Of a stretch of 53,835 nt of DNA, positions 1 to 7,092 are shown piece by piece. The stretch covers positions 1 to 53,835 of the forward strand of contig NZ_AOFQ01000027.1 in assembly GCF_000495915.1 (NCBI RefSeq), read 5' to 3'. The notes under the pieces were generated by a model. That model saw nothing but the letters and a program-made list of their open reading frames with translations. It ran no database searches and had not been told where the DNA came from. Origin of the DNA: Stutzerimonas chloritidismutans AW-1 (GTDB taxonomy: Bacteria; Pseudomonadota; Gammaproteobacteria; Pseudomonadales; Pseudomonadaceae). Within the stretch, counting starts at the first letter, position 1. Each line of letters opens with the position of its first letter. The position numbers were made by a program, and so were the translations under genes.

Positions 1-2
1 CC

Positions 3-305
3 GAGCCACTGGACATGCGCGCCGGCACTGAAACAGCCCTGGCGCGGGTTGTTCAGGTGTTCGGTGCGGCGCAGCCGCACACGGCTTACCTGTTCACCAA
101 CAAGCGCGCTAACCGGATGAAAGTGCTGGTGCACGACGGCTTCGGTGTCTGGCTCGCGGCCCGCCGCCTTAACGAGGGCGGCTTCGTTTGGCCCGGTCGC
201 GAGCAGGGCACGCAGCGCGAGCTGAACCCCGAGCAGTTGCAAGCGCTGGTGGTCGGCCTGCCTTGGAAACGGCTGGGGCAGGACGCCGCGATCAGCCTGC
301 TGTAA
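3..305 (+). CDS. tnpB: IS66-family accessory protein TnpB (5' end outside window)
   Basis: The frame is open from the window edge. Residues visible before the first internal ATG (E-P-L-D, then MRAGTETALARV) match the conserved 'P-x-D-M-R-x-G' start region of IS66 Orf2/TnpB, so the true start lies upstream. The remaining ~100 residues include the family's 'ANRMKVLVHDGFGVWL' segment and a C-terminal 'GLPWKRLG'. TnpB is required with TnpC for IS66 transposition, but its molecular role is not settled. tnpC begins about 90 bases downstream on the same strand. Confidence 0.88.
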   Translation, partial: EPLDMRAGTETALARVVQVFGAAQPHTAYLFTNKRANRMKVLVHDGFGVWLAARRLNEGGFVWPGREQGTQRELNPEQLQALVVGLPWKRLGQDAAISLL

Positions 306-393
306 CACCCGCATCGGCTATCAACCATCGCTGCGCGGCAATTCACCGAACGCCTTATCGTCAGGTAAGGACGGGGCCGTCACAATCGGCCAC

Positions 394-1938
394 ATGCCCT
401 CGACGACCTTCGACCATCTGACCCCCGAGCAACTGCGCGAACTGGCCGCGCAGTTGGCCGAGCGTGTCGTCCACCTTGATCAGCAGGTATCCGGTCTCAG
501 CCAGCAGGTTCACTTCCACAAGACCCGCAACGAGCAGTTGGCCCACGAGATCGCGATCCTCAAGCGTCACAAGTTCGCCAAGCGAAGTGAGCAACTGAGC
601 CCCGATCAGATCAGCCTGCTTGATGAACTGCTCGACACCGATATCGCCGCTATCGAGGCAGAACTGAAAGCCGTAAATCCCCCAGCGGCCCAGGGCGAAC
701 CCCGCCAGCAGCCCAAGCGTGCGCCGCTACCGGCCCAGTTTCCGCGCACCCTGATCCATCACGAGCCGGACAACACCCAGTGTGCCTGCGGCTGCCAGCT
801 CAAGCGGATCGGCGAGGACGTCAGCGAAAAGCTCGACTACACGCCGGGCACCTTCACGGTGGAACGGCACATCCGTGGCAAGTGGGTCTGCGACCAGTGT
901 GAGACGCTGATCCAGGCACCGGTGCCAGCTCAGGTGATCGACAAGGGCATCCCCACTGCCGGCCTGCTGGCTCATGTCATGGTGGCCAAATACGCCGACC
1001 ATCTGCCGCTGTACCGGCAAGAGAAGATCTTTGGCCGTGCGGGTCTACCTATCGCGCGCTCGACATTGGCACAGTGGGTCGGACAAACCGGCGTGCAGCT
1101 CCAGCCGCTGGTCGACGCCTTGCGCGAAGCGGTACTGGCGCAAGGTGTGATTCACGCCGACGAAACCCCGGTGCAGATGCTGGCCCCAGGCGAGAAGAAA
1201 ACCCATCGGGCTTACGTTTGGGCTTACTGCACCACGCCCTTCGCCGACCTGAAGGCGGTGGTCTACGACTTCAGCCCGAGCCGCGCTGGCGAACACGCAC
1301 GTAACTTCCTCGGCTCCTGGGGCGGCAAGCTGGTCTGTGATGATTTTGCGGGCTACAAGGCCAGCTTCGAGCAAGGCATCACCGAAATCGGCTGCATGGC
1401 CCACGCCCGGCGCAAGTTCTTCGACCTGCACGTAGCTAACAAAAGCCAGTTGGCCGAGCAGGCGCTGCACTCGATCGCCGGCCTCTATGAAATCGAACGG
1501 CAGGCGCGTGACTTGAGTGCTGAGGATCGGTGGCGGATACGGCAGGAAAAGTCCTCGCCGATCCTCAACGCGCTGCATAAATGGATGCTGGCCCAGCGCG
1601 ACCTGGTGCCTGATGGATCAGCGACCGCCAAGGCACTCGACTACAGCCTTAAACGCTGGAAAGCGCTGACGCGCTACCTGGATGACGGCGCCGTGCCCAT
1701 CGACAACAATCGGGTCGAGAACCAGATCCGGCCTTGGGCGCTTGGACGCTCGAACTGGCTGTTTGCCGGCTCGCTACGCAGCGGCAAACGGGCGGCGGCG
1801 ATCATGAGCCTGATCCAGTCGGCGCGCCTTAACGGTCACGACCCGTATGCCTATCTGAGAGATGTGCTGATGCGCCTGCCGACGCAACGGGCGAGCGAGA
1901 TCGGCCAACTGCTCCCACATCAGTGGATGCCTGCCTGA
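394..1938 (+). CDS. tnpC: IS66-family transposase TnpC
   Basis: This is a full-length 514-residue IS66 transposase. The order is an N-terminal coiled-coil/leucine-rich segment (about residues 5-60), a Cys-rich zinc-binding region (CACGC and CDQC, about 131-170), then the DDE catalytic core. Candidate catalytic residues are the Asp in HADETPVQ, the Asp in CDDFAGYK and the Glu in NNRVENQIRPWA near the C-terminus, followed by the conserved SNWLFAGS block. Length and motifs suggest it is intact and probably functional, provided TnpA and TnpB upstream are also intact. Confidence 0.95.
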   Translation: MPSTTFDHLTPEQLRELAAQLAERVVHLDQQVSGLSQQVHFHKTRNEQLAHEIAILKRHKFAKRSEQLSPDQISLLDELLDTDIAAIEAELKAVNPPAAQGEPRQQPKRAPLPAQFPRTLIHHEPDNTQCACGCQLKRIGEDVSEKLDYTPGTFTVERHIRGKWVCDQCETLIQAPVPAQVIDKGIPTAGLLAHVMVAKYADHLPLYRQEKIFGRAGLPIARSTLAQWVGQTGVQLQPLVDALREAVLAQGVIHADETPVQMLAPGEKKTHRAYVWAYCTTPFADLKAVVYDFSPSRAGEHARNFLGSWGGKLVCDDFAGYKASFEQGITEIGCMAHARRKFFDLHVANKSQLAEQALHSIAGLYEIERQARDLSAEDRWRIRQEKSSPILNALHKWMLAQRDLVPDGSATAKALDYSLKRWKALTRYLDDGAVPIDNNRVENQIRPWALGRSNWLFAGSLRSGKRAAAIMSLIQSARLNGHDPYAYLRDVLMRLPTQRASEIGQLLPHQWMPA

Positions 1939-2010
1939 GGCAAGCAAATAACGACAGCGGTGTATCACCCCAAACAGCCTACCCGTAATAGTCTCGCACT
2001 GATTTTTATG

Positions 2011-2079
2011 CGTGCAGCGTGTGATACAGAGCAGGCGTGCAGCATGTGATACAGCCTACCCGTGCACCGTGTGATACAG
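2011..2079. repeat. three direct repeats of 19 bp with a 25-bp period
   Basis: CGTGCAGCGTGTGATACAG at 2011-2029, CGTGCAGCATGTGATACAG at 2036-2054 and CGTGCACCGTGTGATACAG at 2061-2079 are nearly identical and begin exactly 25 bp apart. A further partial match (CAGCCTACCCGT) lies at about 1976. The array lies inside the IS66 element between tnpC and the right inverted repeat. Spacing of about 2.4 helical turns would suit repeated protein binding, such as transposase, but that is inference. Confidence 0.85.
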
Positions 2080-2109
2080 CTTGGGAAGGTGACTTGGCTA
2101 GACGCTTAC

Positions 2110-2989
2110 CCCCATGTGCGACTTCTTGAGGGACCTCGGGAACGCGCAATCCCTTCAGGGTCTCGGCAACGGCCCAGATACGCTCGCAATTGGCCAGACG
2201 AGTCGCATGCCAGTCAGGCATACGGCGCAGCTGAATTCGACCGATGACGGCCTGCATTTCCATCATCCGCCAGTTGGTACCGAAACTCTCATGCAGCCAA
2301 CGAAAGCCCGGCGCATGCTCGCGCTCATAGACAGCCTCCCAGCTCTTGCCGTGATCCTTGATCGACCACATCTTCGACCACAACTCCCGGTCATTCGTGG
2401 TGACCATCCCACCCTCACCGCCGGTAGTCATGATCTTGTCCTGACAGAACGACCAGGCTCCTACGTGACCAATCGAGCCAACCGAGCGCTCTTTGTAGCG
2501 CGCGCCATGGGCCTGGGCACAGTCCTCGATGACCTTGAGGTCATGCTCGTTTGCCAGCGCCATGATTGGGTCCATGTCACATGGCCAACCGGCTAGATGA
2601 ACGCAGATCACTGCCTTGGTACGCGGGGTCAATACAGCGCGGATGGTTTCAGCTGTTATGTTTTGCGAGTCACGGTCTACTTCAGCAAATACCGGGACAG
2701 CCCCGGCATTGACGATACTCGACACCGAAGCCAGGAATGTGCGCGGCGTGACAACCACTTCATCACCTGCGCCAATGCCCAATGCCTGCAGCGCCACATC
2801 CAGCGCTACCGTGCCATTAGCCAGAGCAATGGCATGTTCGGTACCAGCCCATACCGCAAACTCTTTCTCAAATTCACGACATTCTTGCCCCGTCCAATAA
2901 TTGACCTTGTTGGAAAGAATGACATCGCGAACGGCGTTGGCCTCTTCCTCGCTGAAGCTTGGCCAAGGGGAAAATGGGGTATTCAGCAC
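2110..2989 (-). pseudogene. DegT/DnrJ/EryC1/StrS-type sugar aminotransferase, 3' end removed by IS66
   Basis: The first ~293 residues match PLP-dependent sugar aminotransferases of the DegT/WbpE/PglE type. They show ANGTVALDVALQALG, the EDCAQAHGA block and SFCQDKIMTTGGEGG with the PLP-binding lysine. Translation starts at GTG 2989 after an AAGGGA-like ribosome site. Family members are about 370-400 residues, so the last quarter is missing, and beyond base 2110 the frame runs into IS66 DNA and ends at 2006. Next to a phosphoglycosyl transferase and a PglD/NeuD-like acyltransferase, it probably aminated a UDP-4-keto-6-deoxy sugar as in bacillosamine-type pathways. The lost C-terminal domain makes activity unlikely. 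Confidence 0.9.
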
Positions 2990-3058
2990 GTCAATATCCC
3001 TTATAAAAAATTACATCATAAGGACGCTTATCGCCCTGCACTGCAAACCACATACGCC

Positions 3059-3499
3059 TCAAGTCACTTTGCTCTTCGGTATGTATATTTCCGCCTCGCC
3101 GCTAATTACTACCTTCCGACCAACAGTACACACCGTTTCAAACAGTACCTTGCGCTGTCCCCGATCTACAGACATAACAGTAACCGTCGCCGTGACCGTG
3201 TCATCGATGTAAACAGGCCGCTTGAACTTTAGACTTTGCGAAACATATACACAGCCAGGGCCTGGGAGCCGCATGCCGAACAACGCCGAAAAAAATCCCG
3301 CAGACATTAGCCCATGGGCTATACGCTTACCAAATCGGGATGACGCAGCATATTCGTTATTCACATGCACGGGATTGTGATCCCCGGACAAACCCGCATA
3401 GGCTTTTATATCGGCATCCGAGATCGTCTGGGAGTAACTGACCGTCATCCCAGGTTGGATATCCTCAAACGGGATTGAGCCCAATGCGCGATCATTCAT
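3059..3499 (-). CDS. MaoC-like hot-dog hydratase/dehydratase
   Basis: This 146-residue single hot-dog protein resembles (R)-specific enoyl-CoA hydratases. The segment SGDHNPVHVNNEYAASSRFG (about residues 38-58) carries the Asp/His hydratase pair, followed by AHGLMSAGFFSALFG. The family interconverts trans-enoyl-CoA and (R)-3-hydroxyacyl-CoA. Here it lies between a split NeuD-type acyltransferase (5 bases from its 3' end) and the truncated aminotransferase. A reasonable guess is that it makes a 3-hydroxybutyryl-CoA donor for N-acylation of an amino sugar, as proposed for modified viosamine in pseudomonads. A general PHA or fatty-acid role cannot be excluded from sequence. Confidence 0.85.
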   Translation of the reverse strand: MNDRALGSIPFEDIQPGMTVSYSQTISDADIKAYAGLSGDHNPVHVNNEYAASSRFGKRIAHGLMSAGFFSALFGMRLPGPGCVYVSQSLKFKRPVYIDDTVTATVTVMSVDRGQRKVLFETVCTVGRKVVISGEAEIYIPKSKVT

Positions 3500-3503
3500 C
3501 CTC

Positions 3504-3700
3504 CTAGCCTCCCAATCCCTTACGAGCCAGCGGTTTAGCAGGGTTTCCTACTACAACAGCGCCATCAGCCACATCCTTGGTCACCACCGCGCCCATGCCC
3601 ACTACCGCGCCTTTCCCGATACGTAGCGGCTTCCCCGGCCGGCCCTGCTTGATAATCGCTCCCGTGCCAATATAGGCGTAATCCCCGGCGGCCGCGAAAA
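3504..3700 (-). pseudogene. NeuD/PglD-family sugar acyltransferase, C-terminal fragment
   Basis: The fragment encodes DYAYIGTGAII, then RIGKGAVVGMGAVVTKDV and VVGNPAKPLA. These hexapeptide turns are the end of a left-handed beta-helix acyltransferase. It is the downstream half of the gene whose N-terminal half lies at 4786-5276, the two being separated by an IS30-family element. No native start is present here. A GTG just inside the IS end opens the frame but would give only a partial helix. The gene is read as inactivated. Confidence 0.85.
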
Positions 3701-4785
3701 CTGAGTGCAACACCTGACCTTTCCGGTACGGTGCTGCCCCTATGTCCTATTCCGAACTCAGCGTCGAAGAGCGCGCCATCATTCAACTCAGTCAAGCTCA
3801 AGGCTTCAGCCTGCGCGGCATTGCTCGCCTGATTGACAGGTCGCCCTCGACCATCAGCCGAGAGCTGAAGCGCAATCGAGGCAGTAGTGGTGCTTACTCG
3901 GCCCGCTGCGCCCAGCAACAGATGAATATTCGGCGCCAGGTTTGTCGCCCCAAGCGCAAGCTTGTGCCGGGCAGCGAGCGCTTCGAACTGGTGGCCCACA
4001 TGCTGCGTAAGCGTTTGTCTCCCGAGCAGATTGCCGGCAAGCTGCGCAGCATGACCATACCCAACCTCAGAGATGCCTACGTCTGTCGTGAGACGATCTA
4101 TAACGCGATCTATGCCTTGCCGGTCGGCGAGTTGCGCAAGGAGCTGATCGTCTGCCTGCGCCAAGGCAAGACGACGCGCCGGCCGCGCTCTGGTGGCGTG
4201 GATCGGCGCGGCCAGATCCCTGAGATGGTCAGCATTCATGTTCGCCCGCCAGAGATCGAAGACCGGCTGATGCCGGGGCATTGGGAGGGCGACCTGATCA
4301 AGGGTAAGGCCAACGCCTCGTCGGTAGGCACGTTGGTGGAGCGCACCAGTGGCTACCTGATGCTGATGAAGATGAACGACGCAACGGCGACCTCGGCGAT
4401 GGAGGGCTTCAGTGCAGCGCTCAACAGCATGCCGCTGGCGATGCGCAAGAGCATGACCTACGACCAGGGCCGGGAGATGGCGCGGCATGCTGAAATCACC
4501 CAGCAGACAGGGGTCGCTATTTACTTCTGCGACCCGCACAGCCCCTGGCAGCGCGGTAGCAACGAAAACATCAACGGCCTGATCCGCCAGTACCTGCCCA
4601 AGGGGACTGACTTGTCGGTACACAGTCAAGAGCAATTGAATGCCATCGCCTTGGAGCTGAATATGCGCCCCCGTAAACGCTTCGATTTCAAGTGCCCGAT
4701 CGAAGTCATGGGCGAGGTGATGCAGGAAGCCATGGCTATGCGGCATCATGCTCCAGCTTCAAATCAATAACCGTGTTGCACTCAG
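3701..4785 (+). mobile_element. IS30-family insertion sequence
   Basis: The element is bounded by 13-bp perfect inverted repeats, CTGAGTGCAACAC at 3701-3713 and its complement at 4773-4785, and holds one IS30-type transposase. Weaker similarity continues a few bases outward, so the true ends may lie up to about 7 bp further out. No short target duplication is obvious and simple excision at these ends does not restore the reading frame, so the exact boundaries are uncertain. It interrupts the NeuD/PglD-like acyltransferase gene. Confidence 0.82.
3742..4770 (+). CDS. IS30-family transposase
   Basis: The 342-residue protein has an N-terminal helix-turn-helix (GFSLRGIARLIDRSPSTISR, then ELKRNRG, about residues 20-47), the IS30 signature. 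A DDE core follows: Asp in PGHWEGDLIKG, Asp in MTYDQGREMARH and Glu in SNENINGLIRQYLPKG. The first ATG lies just inside the left inverted repeat. Length and motifs are intact. It is transcribed opposite to the polysaccharide gene it interrupts. Confidence 0.95.
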   Translation: MSYSELSVEERAIIQLSQAQGFSLRGIARLIDRSPSTISRELKRNRGSSGAYSARCAQQQMNIRRQVCRPKRKLVPGSERFELVAHMLRKRLSPEQIAGKLRSMTIPNLRDAYVCRETIYNAIYALPVGELRKELIVCLRQGKTTRRPRSGGVDRRGQIPEMVSIHVRPPEIEDRLMPGHWEGDLIKGKANASSVGTLVERTSGYLMLMKMNDATATSAMEGFSAALNSMPLAMRKSMTYDQGREMARHAEITQQTGVAIYFCDPHSPWQRGSNENINGLIRQYLPKGTDLSVHSQEQLNAIALELNMRPRKRFDFKCPIEVMGEVMQEAMAMRHHAPASNQ

Positions 4786-5276
4786 CTTCTGCAACCGCCC
4801 CCTATCAACACATTACCGTTACACTTAACGCCTGGCGCGAAGGTAACGTAGTTCCCAATAACACAGTCATGAGCAACATAACTGTAGATATTGGCATGAA
4901 ACGATATTCCGATGTTTACGTTTGACGTTATGGTAGTAAATGGACAGAGAATCATACCTTGGCCAACTGCTACATCATTCATCACTACAACGTTAGCCGC
5001 AGCCACATCGAAGACCTCAATTCCGTCACCCAAGCAGCGATGCGTTAACTTCTCGCGCACTTGAGCATCAGCGATGGCGATTGTGACGAACTTGCGCTCC
5101 GCATCCAATTCGAGAAACTCCCCATAGCTCATCACCTGATGACCGTTCAGAGTTGAGACCGAAGCATTATCATCAACGAACACCAATCGGTGATCTCCAA
5201 CGGACGCTCTCACAAGAGGCATTACTTCCCGACCAAAGCCACTTGCGCCAAAAACTGCGTAGATACTTTTATTCAT
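4786..5276 (-). pseudogene. NeuD/PglD-family sugar acyltransferase, N-terminal fragment
   Basis: It starts at ATG 5276, overlapping the stop of the upstream phosphoglycosyl transferase. The product has the Rossmann-like UDP-sugar-binding domain (YAVFGASGFGREVMPLVR) and then the start of a left-handed beta-helix (HANIYSYVAHDCVIGNYVTF, APGV). The frame ends in the IS30 element after NVLIGGGCRS. The intact enzyme would be about 220 residues and would transfer an acyl group from acyl-CoA to the amino group of a UDP-linked amino sugar, as PglD does in UDP-diNAcBac synthesis. Translational coupling to the transferase supports a joint role in making the initiating sugar. Confidence 0.87.
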
Positions 5277-5899
5277 TCTATGTGATCCACGGAACCTTCG
5301 AACTTACTCATGGTTGCTTCTCCCTGGGCGCTGATCCCTTCGCGAATGAAGACTTTCTTCACTGTCAGGAAAATGATTTTCAGATCCAGCCAGAAGGAAC
5401 GGTTGTCCACGTACCAGATATCCAGCTTGAACTTTTCTTCCCAACTCAATGCGTTACGGCCGTTCACCTGCGCCCAACCGGTGACACCGGGCCGCAATTC
5501 ATGGCGCCGAGACTGCTCAGCGCTGTAGAGAGGAAGATACTCCATCAACAGTGGGCGCGGACCGACCAGGCTCATGTCGCCTTTAAGCACATTCCACAGC
5601 TCCGGCAATTCATCAAGGCTACTAGCACGCAGAAAGCTACCAAACGGAGTCATACGCTCGGAGTCGGGCAGCGAATTGCCTTGGGCATCCACGGCATCGC
5701 GCATGGTGCGGAACTTGATCATCTCGAACGGCTGACCATCAAGGCCCGGCCGCACTTGGCGAAACAACACCGGCGAGCCGAGCTTGCGGCGAATTTTCCA
5801 GGCTACAACGGCAATAACTATGGATAGCAGCAACAAACCAAGAGCAGAAGCAACGATATCAAAAAGACGCTTGATCACTGCTTCACTCCTTCCAGCCAA
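5273..5899 (-). CDS. polyprenyl-phosphate phosphoglycosyl transferase (short PglC-like form)
   Basis: The 208-residue monotopic enzyme has an N-terminal re-entrant membrane helix (LFDIVASALGLLLLSIVIAV, about residues 12-31), then the catalytic domain with KFRTMRDA, LDELPELWNVLKGDMSLVGP and RPGVTGWAQVNGR. It lacks the extra membrane region of WbaP/WcaJ, so it is the minimal PglC/WecP-like form. Such enzymes move a sugar-1-phosphate from a UDP-sugar to undecaprenyl phosphate, the first membrane step of O-unit assembly. The gene overlaps both neighbours, giving a tightly coupled GT4-PGT-acyltransferase block. Substrate is inferred (diNAcBac or a related amino sugar) from the PglD/PglE-like neighbours. 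Confidence 0.92.
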   Translation of the reverse strand: MAGRSEAVIKRLFDIVASALGLLLLSIVIAVVAWKIRRKLGSPVLFRQVRPGLDGQPFEMIKFRTMRDAVDAQGNSLPDSERMTPFGSFLRASSLDELPELWNVLKGDMSLVGPRPLLMEYLPLYSAEQSRRHELRPGVTGWAQVNGRNALSWEEKFKLDIWYVDNRSFWLDLKIIFLTVKKVFIREGISAQGEATMSKFEGSVDHIE

Positions 5900-7092
5900 T
5901 CGACGAATCGATTAGCTAACTGCTCGCGATTGAACTCACGCTCCGCCAACTCACGAGCACGCACACCCATGGCCTTGAGTACAGCCCGGTCGTTAGCAGC
6001 CTGTTCTAGGGCATCAGCAAAGGCTTGCGGGTCTTCCGCCTCGACGGCGAAACCACACTGGTTGTCCCGTATCATCGCAGCCAACCAACCTGGATAATTG
6101 TTAAGTACCGGCAAACCAGCTGCGATATAGTCAAAAAACTTGTTAGGTGACGTCCCATAATAAAAGGCTGAAATATTTGCCAAGGTTTGCAAGCCTACAT
6201 CAGCTCCAGCCATCAAGCCAGAAAGGCGAGCCTTGTTAACGGGATCATGAAAAACGATATTATCCAAGTTCTCTCGGATAGCCCGATCCTGTAGAGCAGG
6301 TTTTAGCTTACCCTGGCCAATAAGCATTAACTTTATATCTGACCGGTCACGCTTTTTCAGTTCAGCCGCAACATCTAAGAGCGCATCCAGTCCGTTGGCA
6401 ACGCCATGAGTTCCAGCGAACACCGCGAGCAGATCATCGGATTTCACCTGCCACGGCCGCCAAGGTTCAACCTCTCCAGCGAAGATATCCAAATCACAGC
6501 CATTGGGTATCAATGCAATACGCTCACGCGGTACGCCGAGCCTAGCAATCCCATCGACAATACCTGGCGACAATCCCACCAGACGGTGAGCCGAGCGATA
6601 ACTGACCCATTCCAGAACCGACATGGCTCCCAGTACCAATGGGTTACGAATCACCCCCATAGCTCTGGGAAGCTCCGGCCATAAATCGCGAACTTCAAAA
6701 ACAAAAGGTTTCCCACGAAACCAGCGAGCAAAGATGCCTGGAATACCAGCCGTCAGGGGAGTGGTAGTAGCGAAAGCCAAGTCATAGCGTGCGGTCAGTG
6801 CTACGCCGATACTGCGCAGAGCGAACTTTACAAAAGTCATGGAGCGCTTAAAAAAGCCATCGCTGTTGGAATAAGCCAAGTCGTACTCAATGATATCGAT
6901 ACCGTCCACTTCGCCACGACGCATCCCGTTAACGAACGGCACGGCTATTCCAGTTTCTCCACCACCGTAACTGCCACAGACCATGGTCACCTGGTGGCCC
7001 CGCGCGACAAGGCGACGAGCCATTTCATAGGAGCGTATACCCGTTGATCCTTTCGGGGTCGAAAAGTGTTGGTGAAAATAAAGGACTTTCAT
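5875..7092 (-). CDS. family 4 glycosyltransferase, WbuB-like
   Basis: This 405-residue GT-B glycosyltransferase starts at ATG 7092, whose ATGA overlaps the stop of the heparinase-like gene. The N-terminal Rossmann half opens with MKVLYFHQHFSTPKGSTGIR. The C-terminal donor half has ALIPNGCDLDIF, VFAGTHGVANGLDAL, LIGQGKLK and the GT4 signature region around TSPNKFFDYIAAGLPVL. It resembles the WbuB group of O-antigen transferases that act on acetamido-6-deoxy sugars such as FucNAc. It probably adds the second sugar to the undecaprenyl-linked intermediate. The exact donor cannot be read from sequence. Confidence 0.92.
   Translation of the reverse strand: MKVLYFHQHFSTPKGSTGIRSYEMARRLVARGHQVTMVCGSYGGGETGIAVPFVNGMRRGEVDGIDIIEYDLAYSNSDGFFKRSMTFVKFALRSIGVALTARYDLAFATTTPLTAGIPGIFARWFRGKPFVFEVRDLWPELPRAMGVIRNPLVLGAMSVLEWVSYRSAHRLVGLSPGIVDGIARLGVPRERIALIPNGCDLDIFAGEVEPWRPWQVKSDDLLAVFAGTHGVANGLDALLDVAAELKKRDRSDIKLMLIGQGKLKPALQDRAIRENLDNIVFHDPVNKARLSGLMAGADVGLQTLANISAFYYGTSPNKFFDYIAAGLPVLNNYPGWLAAMIRDNQCGFAVEAEDPQAFADALEQAANDRAVLKAMGVRARELAEREFNREQLANRFVDWLEGVKQ

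Larger units (their letters stand above)
1..2109 (+). mobile_element. IS66-family insertion sequence, right part
   Basis: The element runs in from the left edge of the window and carries a partial tnpB and a complete tnpC. Its right end is read from the terminal inverted repeat at 2088-2109, which on the minus strand starts GTAAGCGTCTAGCC, a sequence characteristic of IS66-family ends. The left end, tnpA and the 8-bp target duplication typical of the family lie outside the window. It inserted into the 3' part of an aminotransferase gene read on the minus strand, so the last ~34 codons of that open frame are IS sequence. Between tnpC and the terminal repeat is a short array of 25-bp-spaced repeats. 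Confidence 0.9.

Noticed and set aside
2011..2079. CRISPR-like array
   Set aside because: Spacers would be only 6 bases, the array is inside an IS element and no cas genes are present.
3565..4749. 394-codon open frame on the minus strand over the IS30 transposase
   Set aside because: It is antisense to a transposase with full DDE motifs, has no family features and reflects high-GC codon structure.
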